From positions 1 through 23,414 of IMG/VR virus record IMGVR_UViG_3300024255_000956: a stretch of DNA of 23,414 bases; one strand, 5' to 3'. Both the position numbers and the translations under genes were made by a program. The notes under the pieces were generated by a model. The model was not told the DNA's origin, did no database searches, and saw only the letters and a program-made list of their open reading frames with translations. Shown in pieces: positions 1-7,602 of this stretch. The stretch comes from a virus. Numbering within the stretch: the stretch's first letter is position 1; the number at the start of each line of letters is the position of its first letter.

Positions 1-375
1 AAATACTGTATTGACATCTTTACAGTTTCTCACATATATTATACCCGATATCCAACTGCCTTGATGGTTGTGAGGTACATTATAACCACCCTCATCCATT
101 ACATTTAACCACATTGTATCGATACGATATGCTGGTTTTTGTGGTGTGTAGAACTCACACACTTTGTCTATATAGGCATATAATTTATCTTGAATGTGCT
201 TGGGCCACTTGTCAGGCATACCAATAGTCTTTTGTTGACCATTTTGTAAAGACACTTTTCTTTGTTTTTCATTTAGATTCCAATCAGCAGTATCTTCGAA
301 CCAATCTAAATCTTCTTGAGTAAAGGCATTTTCTTCGAGGAAAAACCATTTAGGAAATACTGGAGTTGCTTTCAT
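1..375 (-). CDS. 2OG-Fe(II) oxygenase-like protein (N-terminal part, runs off window)
   Basis: The first 125 codons are present and the frame is open to the window edge, so the C-terminus is missing. The ATG at 375 follows the upstream stop by 18 bases. Residues 88-115 read MWLNVMDEGGYNVPHNHQGS and then a W-I-S-G-I-I-Y-V stretch. An H-x-H followed by a glycine/serine turn and an SGxxYV strand is the pattern of the phage-rich 2OG-Fe(II) oxygenase family PF13759/TIGR02466. H102 and/or H104 would supply metal ligands; the distal histidine and the 2-oxoglutarate-binding arginine lie outside the window. Such enzymes hydroxylate proteins or small molecules, and the substrate here is unknown. It is the most distal visible gene of a late-type operon that starts at the late promoter near 3915, so it may modify a virion protein. 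The family call is from motif recognition only. Confidence 0.72.
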   Translation of the reverse strand, partial: MKATPVFPKWFFLEENAFTQEDLDWFEDTADWNLNEKQRKVSLQNGQQKTIGMPDKWPKHIQDKLYAYIDKVCEFYTPQKPAYRIDTMWLNVMDEGGYNVPHNHQGSWISGIIYVRNCKDVNTVF

Positions 376-393
376 AATATTATTTAAGTGAAA

Positions 394-1683
394 TTACTTT
401 TGGAAGTTGAGATTACTGAAGTCTAATCTATCAACTAACTTAATTGCGTTGCCTATTTTATCAACAGCAACAAACCCTTCTTCGCCTACTACTTCGAAAC
501 TACCATCTTCTGTTCTGGTAAAAGTATCCATTACTCTTAATCTAGTTAGTTTGTTTCTTAATAGTTCTTTTGCTTTGATAAGTTGTAAGTACAACTGATA
601 TGTGGTCATAATATCTTGAATATTATCTCTTAAAAATCTAACTCCTTCAACTTCTTTCTGAGTCCATTTTTCTTTTGTAGCAGGATTTGATACACTATCT
701 TCTGCGTCTTTCATTTTCTTTGTGAATCGTTGTATAAAAGTTTTAGCCATCTGTTGTGAATCTTGTGTAAACCCTGTGCCTGCTATTACACCTGCATTGA
801 TGGCTGACATCATTTCTTGCTTCAATTTAAATCTACTAAACCCGCCTTCTGACATTTCTAAGAAGTCAAACACTTTTTTATCTATGCTGTTAAACAAGTT
901 TTCTGATTGAGCAATAGTAAGTTCTAAGTCTCTAGATTCTTTTGCAGTTAAGTTTACCATACCACTAACATCTTTAATAGTGGCATCTCTAAACCATACA
1001 TTAGGTGTTTTTGTTAAACTGTCTGCATTAAATCCAAACTTAGCATCCATATCTTCTAGAGTAGCACCTTTATATTCTGTGTGAAATACTATGCCTATTT
1101 TTGCACTCAGTATTTCATTTGCTAAATCACTTTGTTTGGGTACAGCATATATCAATGTGTTTGGTTTAAAAATAATAAAGTCTTCACCTTTGATGTTTGC
1201 TTCTGATATATCTTTGTCAGTGAACAATAAATCACCTTGCAACACACCTTGTATGTTCAAGTCTTGTAAATGAGTAAAAGCATATCTAAGTTTTTCTCTT
1301 AGACCTTCTTTGCTGATGCTTTCGCCTTTTTGAGTTACGTCTGCGTGATACTCTTCTATGTCTGCTAAACTTTTATTAAGTTTAGGGTTTCTGTTAAACA
1401 CACCTTTTGTACCAACAAAAAATTTACCGTCTGCTGGATCCGTGCCTACAAAGACTGCAGGACTACCGTCCCATTTGGTTGTGATATTCATTCCTGATTC
1501 GGAATTTCCCTTGAGCATATTGTACAAAGAATTTAAGTAATTGATACTGTCTTTTGCTCCTTCATAGCCTTCTTTGTAAATTAAATCTTCCAAGTGAGTT
1601 AAATGCGTATTCTTTGCTTCTAATAGCAAATGTTCGAACACAAGTGTTCTAACTACTTTCTTTTTTATTTCTGTGAGTCTCAT
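394..1683 (-). CDS. DUF6267-like phage protein with nucleotidyltransferase (ligase-fold) motifs
   Basis: This 429-residue protein resembles a conserved family (DUF6267, as I recall it) of marine T4-like phages whose function is not established. What is visible is a set of motifs in the order expected for the covalent nucleotidyltransferase superfamily (DNA/RNA ligases and capping enzymes): K70-W-D-G-S-P-A as motif I (KxDG), R98 shortly after, G-V-L-Q-G-D-L-L-F at 146-154 in the motif III position, F-I-I-F-K-P-N at 169-175 as motif IIIa-like, and E402-G-F-V with K415-L-V-D-R near the C-terminus as motif IV/V-like. A helical segment of about 150 residues (245-395) separates the last two blocks, which is unusual. 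The ATG overlaps the stop of the 657-residue gene by one base (TAATG), implying coupled translation within the late operon. Polynucleotide ligation is an inference; a degenerate or structural role is possible. Confidence 0.6.
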   Translation of the reverse strand: MRLTEIKKKVVRTLVFEHLLLEAKNTHLTHLEDLIYKEGYEGAKDSINYLNSLYNMLKGNSESGMNITTKWDGSPAVFVGTDPADGKFFVGTKGVFNRNPKLNKSLADIEEYHADVTQKGESISKEGLREKLRYAFTHLQDLNIQGVLQGDLLFTDKDISEANIKGEDFIIFKPNTLIYAVPKQSDLANEILSAKIGIVFHTEYKGATLEDMDAKFGFNADSLTKTPNVWFRDATIKDVSGMVNLTAKESRDLELTIAQSENLFNSIDKKVFDFLEMSEGGFSRFKLKQEMMSAINAGVIAGTGFTQDSQQMAKTFIQRFTKKMKDAEDSVSNPATKEKWTQKEVEGVRFLRDNIQDIMTTYQLYLQLIKAKELLRNKLTRLRVMDTFTRTEDGSFEVVGEEGFVAVDKIGNAIKLVDRLDFSNLNFQK

Positions 1684-3656
1684 TATTTGTCGAAGTAATC
1701 AGGTTTAGTTTTACCTGGGTCGTATGGCTTACCTTGTTTGTTTCTCCAACTATTAATAAAATTGCCTCCGCCTTTCCACATTCTTTTTAGAACAGTACCT
1801 ACATTCATAGCACCTTTAAATATTCCCTGTTCGTGGTCTATTAATTCTAAACCATATAATCTTTCTATTGCTCTAGCATAAATTAAATCGTTTTGTGAAG
1901 GATACCATAATGCATCTTTTTCGTCTTGCACATACAACACACCTTCTTGTGATACTATTGCAAAGAATCTCTTTTTAACACTTTTATCACTGTTAGGTTT
2001 ATGACCTGGTTCTTTTTCACTGAGTCCTGCTTTGGTTGGGGTAGGGTATTTTCCGCCATACATTTTCTCCCAATTTTTCTTGGTTTCGTCTGTGAAGTTG
2101 TCCCAACCTATACCATCACCTCTTGCTACCTTTGAAGGTTCACCTCTTTCTCCACTTTCAGGATCTGCTGGTCTAGGAACAACTGTGTCATCATTTGCTA
2201 ATTCTGGATTTACAATTTGCACCGTTTGTGGATTAAGTTCAGGTATGTCTTCTAAATCTGTTCTAATAGGTTGATTTTCTTTTAGAGCCTTTCTTAATAC
2301 ACTCTCGTTGGATGCTTTTTTATCAAACTTTGGAACTCCTGTTTTAATAGGAACTACATCTGCCTTTTTCTTTTTAGGTTCCTCCTCAGGATCGTCAAAA
2401 GGCAATTCTTGTTGCATTTTGTTATAGGCTTTAGACAACTGTTTATCTTGCTTTTGATATTTGATTATGGGGTTGGTTCCTATAACATCAGCATCATCTG
2501 GTACTTGAACTTGTTTTGCAGGTTCTATTGTTACAAATTTCAATTCTGAATCTAAGTCCGATGATGTACTGCCAAAGTCAGGCATATATAAATCATTTGT
2601 AAAATAACCTAATCCTGCTAATCTTTTTTTGATTGCTATTACCATATTTAAAGATTGTGGTATTCGTTTTATGTCTTCGACTTTATAATCTGCTTCTGGT
2701 TTATAATTTCGCAATGCCCATTTTCTTTGATCCATAAAACTTGGATCATCGCTTGAGAACTGGTCATAATAAGGTTTATAAAATTTATGTAATTTTTTAT
2801 AGTAATTAATTATGCTGTTTTTATAATCAGCACTTAACCCTTCAGTGTCTGGTAGTTTATCCTGACCAGGCACTAATTTATTTGCTTGGCCTTTTTTGAC
2901 TTTGTCGGCGCCTGTGTAAACAATGCCCTCTATATTTTCATCGTCTATAATTTTAACATCTTTGTCTCTAAAAGAGTCTACAAAACCATATACAGTATGT
3001 GCTTGGTCTATGAAATATCTCTCCAGTATACCTTTATTTTTCTCTGCACCTAACTTTTTATAGTTTTGTTGTAGTGTTGATACACCGACATCTTTGACAG
3101 ATCCTATACCACTGAATGCATCAAACTTGCCTGGTGTTTTAAAAAGTATAATTGTTTTGTCTAAATCTTTAACGTCAGTAGAATTAAGTTTTTTATTTTT
3201 AATTTGTTTGTTTTTTAATGCCTGAGGATTATTTTCTGAATTTTTTGGATTTATTCTTTTAGGAGAGCCATCCGGATTGTGTGTTCTACCATATTTGTAA
3301 TCCCACTCTGATTGGGTTAAATAATCTGTAGGTGATTTTGAAAAAGCAACTGGTCTATCACCAAATGTATCTTTTGCTCTTTTGTTTGCGGCTTTTCTTT
3401 CTTGTCCTTCTGGTCCAAAATATCTAGGATCTGCTTGTGGGTCAATGTTTTTAAGATTTTTAGGATCCACTATACCAAATTTAATTAATTCTTGTTTAGT
3501 CATTGTGGGTTCGTTAGATTCTGGATGAGGCATACCTAATTTCCAACTTGGGAAGTTTTTTTGTAATTTAGCAATAGTGTCAGATTCTACATCAAATCCA
3601 CCAGCCTCTTTAATATGCTTCTCTTCTAGAGTTGTTATTAACTCATTTATCTTCAT
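1683..3656 (-). CDS. Large late-operon protein of unknown function
   Basis: This 657-residue protein has no domain I can name. I prefer the ATG at 3656 (MKINELITTLEE...) over an in-frame TTG at 3692. It gives a modest 14-base overlap with the upstream gene and a typical charged helical N-terminus. The middle (roughly residues 160-400) looks globular, with many aromatic residues. Residues around 425-460 form a low-complexity Glu/Pro/Lys linker (PEEEPKKKK). A second compact region rich in Trp and Tyr occupies roughly the last 130 residues, ending in KPDYFDK. There is no signal peptide or membrane segment. It lies second in the operon behind a T4-type late promoter, so a virion, assembly or internal head role is plausible but unproven. 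The stop overlaps the next ATG (TAATG). Confidence 0.75.
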   Translation of the reverse strand: MKINELITTLEEKHIKEAGGFDVESDTIAKLQKNFPSWKLGMPHPESNEPTMTKQELIKFGIVDPKNLKNIDPQADPRYFGPEGQERKAANKRAKDTFGDRPVAFSKSPTDYLTQSEWDYKYGRTHNPDGSPKRINPKNSENNPQALKNKQIKNKKLNSTDVKDLDKTIILFKTPGKFDAFSGIGSVKDVGVSTLQQNYKKLGAEKNKGILERYFIDQAHTVYGFVDSFRDKDVKIIDDENIEGIVYTGADKVKKGQANKLVPGQDKLPDTEGLSADYKNSIINYYKKLHKFYKPYYDQFSSDDPSFMDQRKWALRNYKPEADYKVEDIKRIPQSLNMVIAIKKRLAGLGYFTNDLYMPDFGSTSSDLDSELKFVTIEPAKQVQVPDDADVIGTNPIIKYQKQDKQLSKAYNKMQQELPFDDPEEEPKKKKADVVPIKTGVPKFDKKASNESVLRKALKENQPIRTDLEDIPELNPQTVQIVNPELANDDTVVPRPADPESGERGEPSKVARGDGIGWDNFTDETKKNWEKMYGGKYPTPTKAGLSEKEPGHKPNSDKSVKKRFFAIVSQEGVLYVQDEKDALWYPSQNDLIYARAIERLYGLELIDHEQGIFKGAMNVGTVLKRMWKGGGNFINSWRNKQGKPYDPGKTKPDYFDK

Positions 3657-3894
3657 TTTTAGACTCTTTGATTCTTTGGAAACCTCTAGCAAGTTTGATA
3701 GGGTTTCTACCTTTTATGCTGTTGATTAACCTTCTCTCCAAGTCTAATGCATCTTTTTCGTCAAAGTGTTCGTGTAATTGAGCAATTAAGTTAATTGCAC
3801 TACTAACAATATGGTCGCCTCTGTTCTTGAGTACTTGATCCTTGTCTTTTTCTGCTACAATGCTGTTTAATTCTTGAAGTAAAGTTCTTTTCAT
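3643..3894 (-). CDS. Small late protein of unknown function
   Basis: An 83-residue, charged, mainly helical protein without cysteine, membrane segment or recognisable domain. Residues 21-60 have an amphipathic pattern (V-L-K-N-R-G-D-H-I-V-S-S-A-I-N-L-I) consistent with a helical bundle. It is the first gene after the late promoter GATAAATA at 3915-3922, and the ATG lies 20 bases downstream with AGGG in the leader as a weak ribosome binding site. Its 3' end overlaps the next gene by 14 bases. Position and promoter class suggest a late product, possibly an assembly or head-associated factor. I do not recognise the family. Confidence 0.72.
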   Translation of the reverse strand: MKRTLLQELNSIVAEKDKDQVLKNRGDHIVSSAINLIAQLHEHFDEKDALDLERRLINSIKGRNPIKLARGFQRIKESKNEDK

Positions 3895-3914
3895 TATTGT
3901 TTCCCTAATAGCAA

Positions 3915-3922
3915 TATTTATC
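3915..3922 (-). promoter_or_regulatory. T4-type late promoter (GATAAATA)
   Basis: Read on the minus strand the sequence is GATAAATA, matching the NATAAATA late -10 element used by T4 (TATAAATA) and marine T4-like phages. The start codon of the small 83-residue gene is 20 bases downstream, leaving room for a short leader. It sits in the only gap (33 bases) between the helicase gene and the downstream block, where early replication genes give way to probable virion-related genes. Confidence 0.7.
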
Positions 3923-3927
3923 TTCTT

Positions 3928-5319
3928 TTAACTTTTCTTTTTAAGAAAATCTTTTAGCATTGATCCTTGAGCGATGATATCTCCTGATTCTTCAGTGTGA
4001 TCCGAACTAATTTCATCTTTAATACTACTTGAACGTTTTAAAGAGTTAATTAAACTACCTGCAACCATTGTGTCTGTGTCTTCATCGCTTTCATCTAAAT
4101 CTTCTATTCTCAATGTCTCTGGAACAAATTTTAAGTCTATCTTTGTTCCTACACCACTACTAGAACGTGTTTTCATAAACTGTAGTTGATATCTACCACG
4201 TTCTCTCATAGCATTGCTTGTAAAAATACCAATTACATTATCTGCTGTTTGTATTTTACTAATACCACCTGCAATATGATGGTGGTCAAATTCTATTTCT
4301 TCTACTGCACCTCTGTTTAACTGCGATGCTGTTACCATTAGCACATTCCATTCAACTGCTAAATTACGCAACTCTTCAGATACATACTTGTCTTTGATAA
4401 ACAAGTCTCCTGGATTTACTCTACTACTAACTGGCATCATTAGATCCAAGTAATCAATAATAACTGCATCCACCTGCACACCGCTTTGAATCTCGTACTC
4501 TCTTAAAAATGCTTGTATGTCGTTTGCTGTAATACCATTAGTCAACTGCTTAACTCTAAGTTTACCTGCGCCTTTACCTTTTGTTCTAACTTTTAAATCA
4601 ACATCATCGATGTTTTTCATAACTTCACTAGTACCATAACCGCTTATCATACTGTCTAATCTCATACTACATAATTGTTCACTTAACTCTAAACTTATGA
4701 GTACTGTGTTTAAACCGCTTTGGCTCCAATTGAGTGCTAAGTTTTGTAAGAATAAACTTTTACCTGCACCAGAGCCGCCTGCAAAGAATGTGAGTTCGCC
4801 TCTATTCAATCCTCCATACAGTTTCCTGTCCATTGCCTGCCAGCCTGTACTAATTGCACCTGCTTGGTTTTTAATCCATTCTAAACGTTCTTTAGGATTG
4901 GCATAGTAATCTAACCCTAAGTCTTTTACTAAACCTATTTGACTTGCTTCTTTAATCTTTGTTTCGACTGTGCCATAGTCTTTGCTTTCTAATAAATCAG
5001 TACTGTCAAGTATTGCTTTTTCCAATGCCTTATGTCTACAGAATGTTTCAAATTCATCCATAAACCATTCCACGTGTCTAGAATTGAAATCTTCAACCTT
5101 TTCTAATTTGATGTTTGCAGATGCTTCTATTTGCTCAATAGTAGGCATACTGTTATATTCTTGAACGTGTTCTTTTATAAATGTAACAGCATTTCTAAAT
5201 TGCCTATCGAACATATAAGGCTGTACAATACTGTTTACTCTTGCAATAATATCGTTATCCGATACCATAAAACGTAAAAACAGTTCTTGTGTTTCTTCGT
5301 TGTAATTCATATTCTTCAT
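3928..5319 (-). CDS. 41: Replicative DNA helicase, T4 gp41 family (DnaB-like)
   Basis: This 463-residue protein is close to the length of T4 gp41 (about 475). It is a RecA-fold, DnaB-superfamily hexameric helicase that unwinds the fork and works with the gp61 primase. Visible motifs are Walker A G181-G-S-G-A-G-K-S188, the acidic Walker B strand A-V-I-I-D-Y-L-D-L-M at 285-294, and the DnaB-type T-A-S-Q-L-N-R-G segment at 330-337, which contributes the sensor glutamine. An N-terminal helical region (1-130) matches the DnaB-like collar domain. The start overlaps the primase stop as ATGA, so the two are translationally coupled, which fits a primosome. The last 60 residues are a charged, serine-rich tail that probably acts as an interaction peptide. 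An ATG three codons further in is also possible. Confidence 0.96.
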   Translation of the reverse strand: MKNMNYNEETQELFLRFMVSDNDIIARVNSIVQPYMFDRQFRNAVTFIKEHVQEYNSMPTIEQIEASANIKLEKVEDFNSRHVEWFMDEFETFCRHKALEKAILDSTDLLESKDYGTVETKIKEASQIGLVKDLGLDYYANPKERLEWIKNQAGAISTGWQAMDRKLYGGLNRGELTFFAGGSGAGKSLFLQNLALNWSQSGLNTVLISLELSEQLCSMRLDSMISGYGTSEVMKNIDDVDLKVRTKGKGAGKLRVKQLTNGITANDIQAFLREYEIQSGVQVDAVIIDYLDLMMPVSSRVNPGDLFIKDKYVSEELRNLAVEWNVLMVTASQLNRGAVEEIEFDHHHIAGGISKIQTADNVIGIFTSNAMRERGRYQLQFMKTRSSSGVGTKIDLKFVPETLRIEDLDESDEDTDTMVAGSLINSLKRSSSIKDEISSDHTEESGDIIAQGSMLKDFLKKKS

Positions 5320-6293
5320 AACATTTTACTCTGTACTTCTATTTTAATTTTATTAGATACACTATGTTTAATTATGCTATCTAATGTCAAAAGTTTGCCA
5401 TATTTGAGTACGGCATCGCCAACATCTTTACAATCTTTGTGCCAAGGAGGGAAACTTACTTCCCAACCAACATCTGCAACTGCTCTAATTAATTCTTTAC
5501 CTGGAGCATCTCTGTCAGGGCAAAGTATTACTCTTTTCTTTAAAGAGTTTATTTGATTAACTTGTTGTTCATTTATTGTATTACCCAAACAACTAATACC
5601 ATTTATAAGCATTGCATCAAATACACCTTCCATCAACACAATAGTTTTAGTATCTGTAAATATATGATTATCTAATCCAAACACATAACCAGGCTGACTG
5701 TTCATCAAATACTTTGGCGTTTCTTTGTTAGGCGGATTTATATGTCTAGCAGTATACCCAACTAACTCTTCATTATATACAAAAGGCACAATTACTCTGT
5801 TCCTAAACTGTAACTGATTGCTGTAGTATAACTTATGCTTGTCTATTTGTCTATTTACTGCATACTCATAAACTGCTGTAGCATCAGGTGGACTTGTTTC
5901 ATCTAGTTCCATCCAATGAGGTGGCATCTCTACCTTCTTAAACTTTTCAAATTTTATTTCAAAACTGTCTTCTATATCGTCAAATACATCTTTGTGTCTC
6001 ATTAAGTTTAATACAACTTCTTTAACAACTTTATCTGTTGTACCTAATTTATTAGATAAGTCTCTAAACTTTTTACCTATTCTTGGAGTTGGTGCCCACC
6101 CGGTTGTATATCCACAATTAAAACAATTATAACTTATTTTTGCACCACTAGTTATAACACCTGCTCTGCCTCTTGTATCATTACACATAGGACAATCAAA
6201 CGTATTCCACCCACTAGGTGTACGTTTAGTTCTAGCCGGCATATAATCTAATACTAGATTGTGTACCGATGTAACTAATTCAGATAATTCCAT
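5316..6293 (-). CDS. 61: DNA primase, T4 gp61 family
   Basis: This 325-residue protein has the two-part layout of gp61 and DnaG-type primases. The N-terminal zinc-binding domain has C34-P-M-C37 and C57-F-N-C60, used to recognise the priming site. The TOPRIM catalytic domain has E222 in L-M-E-G-V-F-D-A-M and the paired aspartates of C-P-D260-R-D262-A-P-G-K. The enzyme makes RNA primers for lagging-strand synthesis on the gp41 helicase ring. The gene is preceded by a perfect sigma70 promoter whose predicted start point coincides with the ATG, and there is no Shine-Dalgarno sequence, so the message is probably leaderless. The ATGA overlap with the helicase gene couples their translation. Confidence 0.95.
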   Translation of the reverse strand: MELSELVTSVHNLVLDYMPARTKRTPSGWNTFDCPMCNDTRGRAGVITSGAKISYNCFNCGYTTGWAPTPRIGKKFRDLSNKLGTTDKVVKEVVLNLMRHKDVFDDIEDSFEIKFEKFKKVEMPPHWMELDETSPPDATAVYEYAVNRQIDKHKLYYSNQLQFRNRVIVPFVYNEELVGYTARHINPPNKETPKYLMNSQPGYVFGLDNHIFTDTKTIVLMEGVFDAMLINGISCLGNTINEQQVNQINSLKKRVILCPDRDAPGKELIRAVADVGWEVSFPPWHKDCKDVGDAVLKYGKLLTLDSIIKHSVSNKIKIEVQSKML

Positions 6294-6299
6294 ACTGTA

Positions 6300-6328
6300 A
6301 TTATACTAGAAGTAAAAGAAAATGTCAA
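6300..6328 (-). promoter_or_regulatory. Perfect sigma70 promoter of primase-helicase operon
   Basis: On the minus strand: TTGACA (6328-6323), a 17-base spacer, TATAAT (6305-6300). Both boxes and the spacing are exact consensus for host housekeeping RNA polymerase, so this is an early, phage-protein-independent promoter. Only six bases (TACAGT) separate the -10 box from the primase ATG, which puts the expected transcription start at or within a base of the A of ATG. Confidence 0.93.
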
Positions 6329-6331
6329 GTA

Positions 6332-7150
6332 CTAGTTTCTAAGTAAAACTTGTTCTACTGTACCTGCGTTGGTGCTGTTTGGACTATATTGGAATCTTAT
6401 ACTATTGAAGTTACCTGTAAAGTTGTACGGCAAGGGGCCTGTCGCACTCGTAAGAGGTATTCTAAATATTTGTGTACCCAAAGGATCAATACCGAACCAC
6501 ATAGCATCGTCTGAAGATGCTACTAAATCATTGTTGCCTTGAACGTATATATTACCTGAGAAGTTAGTGCAATAAACAGCAAGTGTATGTTTTGCACCTC
6601 TAAAGTTCTTACGTGAGTTGCCTTGCAATGCACTACTCTGGAAAGTATTTGCAGTATCGCCATCGTTAATATTGCTGACTTGTAACCAAGTATTTGCTGT
6701 TTGAGTAGCCGCTGGTACTTTTAAAGCATCATCTTTTACGATAACTGTTATACCTAACTTGTTGTTCTTGTCAGCATATATTGGAGTTTTTGAACCGTTA
6801 GAGTCAAGTTGGGAAACAACCAGTTTATAATTACCAACTGCTAAATCGTTCAAGTCATCTTCTGTTAAGGTTAGTTTTGCACTACCTTTATCTAGTTCTG
6901 ATGTTAAAAACTTTGTTAAAACTCTTTCGCTATTTTCAAAACTAATTAACTCAGCCTGAAATTCGCTATTGTTAATATTCTGTAGTTTTCTATCTTTGTT
7001 TCTAACATCAAAGAAGTAATCATTGTCCATTCCTTGATATGCTATAATTTCTGTTCTATTCATAGATGAGTTTTCCAAATAGGAGAAACTATCTCCTATA
7101 ACTATATTTATCGCAGAGTTGTTATATTTGTATAAAGTATAATTCGACAT
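6332..7150 (-). CDS. Probable virion structural protein (baseplate/fibre-associated type)
   Basis: This 272-residue protein is rich in Asn, Ser, Thr and aromatic residues with few charges, the composition of tail or fibre proteins. The N-terminal half (about 30-130) has alternating beta-strand character and includes L-T-E-D-D-L-N-D-L-A-V-G-N-Y-K-L-V, a helix-turn followed by the G-x-Y strand common in Ig-like or BppU-type baseplate N-domains. The C-terminal half (about 150-272) looks like a second all-beta domain, with S-F-A-like jelly-roll strands and no cysteine cluster. It is transcribed from its own late promoter (AATAAATA, 7169-7176), with AGGA seven bases before the ATG. No terminator follows, so late transcription can continue into the primase gene. 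The exact role is unknown. Confidence 0.68.
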   Translation of the reverse strand: MSNYTLYKYNNSAINIVIGDSFSYLENSSMNRTEIIAYQGMDNDYFFDVRNKDRKLQNINNSEFQAELISFENSERVLTKFLTSELDKGSAKLTLTEDDLNDLAVGNYKLVVSQLDSNGSKTPIYADKNNKLGITVIVKDDALKVPAATQTANTWLQVSNINDGDTANTFQSSALQGNSRKNFRGAKHTLAVYCTNFSGNIYVQGNNDLVASSDDAMWFGIDPLGTQIFRIPLTSATGPLPYNFTGNFNSIRFQYSPNSTNAGTVEQVLLRN

Positions 7151-7168
7151 ATTCTATTCCTGTACTAC

Positions 7169-7176
7169 TATTTATT
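7169..7176 (-). promoter_or_regulatory. T4-type late promoter (AATAAATA), minus strand
   Basis: The minus strand reads AATAAATA 19 bases upstream of the ATG at 7150, with an AGGA ribosome-binding site between. This is the NATAAATA late element. It forms a divergent pair with the plus-strand element at 7184-7191. Confidence 0.72.
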
Positions 7177-7183
7177 TAAAAAG

Positions 7184-7191
7184 CATAAATA
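7184..7191 (+). promoter_or_regulatory. T4-type late promoter (CATAAATA), plus strand
   Basis: The plus strand reads CATAAATA and the ATG of the only plus-strand gene lies just six bases further on. With the usual T4 late start point 5-7 bases after the element, transcription would begin at or next to the ATG, giving a leaderless message. No Shine-Dalgarno sequence is present. Confidence 0.62.
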
Positions 7192-7197
7192 AAAGCA

Positions 7198-7602
7198 ATG
7201 CCTGATAGCAAACAAACATTTAATCAAAAAGAGATTGAAGAAAACTACCCTTTCCTTACCTGTATCAATTATGGTGACAACGATTACCTTGGTATAGTTA
7301 CCAATCGAGATAAAACTTTTTTAAGTATGTTCGATATGGGTTTGATATCTACTCCTGATAACACAAAGAAATTTGTAGAACTTGGTGAGAACTGGTGGTG
7401 GGAAAGTAATAGACAGATACCAATCGATGTATTTTTATTTCAAGAACTTATTCCGTTTAGATATGCTATACGGACTTTTGAAAACAAACACATAGAAGTA
7501 AAGTTTGGACCTGTTACAGAAATTAATAACTTGGTTAAGAAACGTATAAAAAGGCGTACAATAACTTTAGTAAAAAACGTTCCGTCTAAAGACTCTCAAT
7601 AA
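7198..7602 (+). CDS. Conserved-looking phage protein of unknown function (only plus-strand gene)
   Basis: A 134-residue soluble protein with no domain I can name. It has a compact aromatic core (F-V-E-L-G-E-N-W-W-W-E-S-N at about 61-73, then P-I-D-V-F-L-F) and a strongly basic C-terminal segment (K-K-R-I-K-R-R-T-I-T-L at about 114-124), which could contact nucleic acid or a partner. It is the only gene on the plus strand and has its own late-type promoter six bases before the ATG. Its last 17 bases overlap the 3' end of the DnaE-like gene running the other way, so read-through transcripts from the two would be antisense at their ends. Confidence 0.8.
   Translation: MPDSKQTFNQKEIEENYPFLTCINYGDNDYLGIVTNRDKTFLSMFDMGLISTPDNTKKFVELGENWWWESNRQIPIDVFLFQELIPFRYAIRTFENKHIEVKFGPVTEINNLVKKRIKRRTITLVKNVPSKDSQ

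Noticed and set aside
381-388. CTTAAATA just before the 2OG-Fe(II) oxygenase gene as a late promoter
   Set aside because: It has one mismatch to NATAAATA and lies only five bases from the ATG inside a continuous operon. It is noted because the spacing resembles the plus-strand late promoter at 7184, but it is not strong enough to call.
1683-3692. TTG start at 3692 for the large late protein
   Set aside because: The ATG at 3656 gives a smaller overlap with the upstream gene and a standard start codon; no ribosome binding site supports the TTG.
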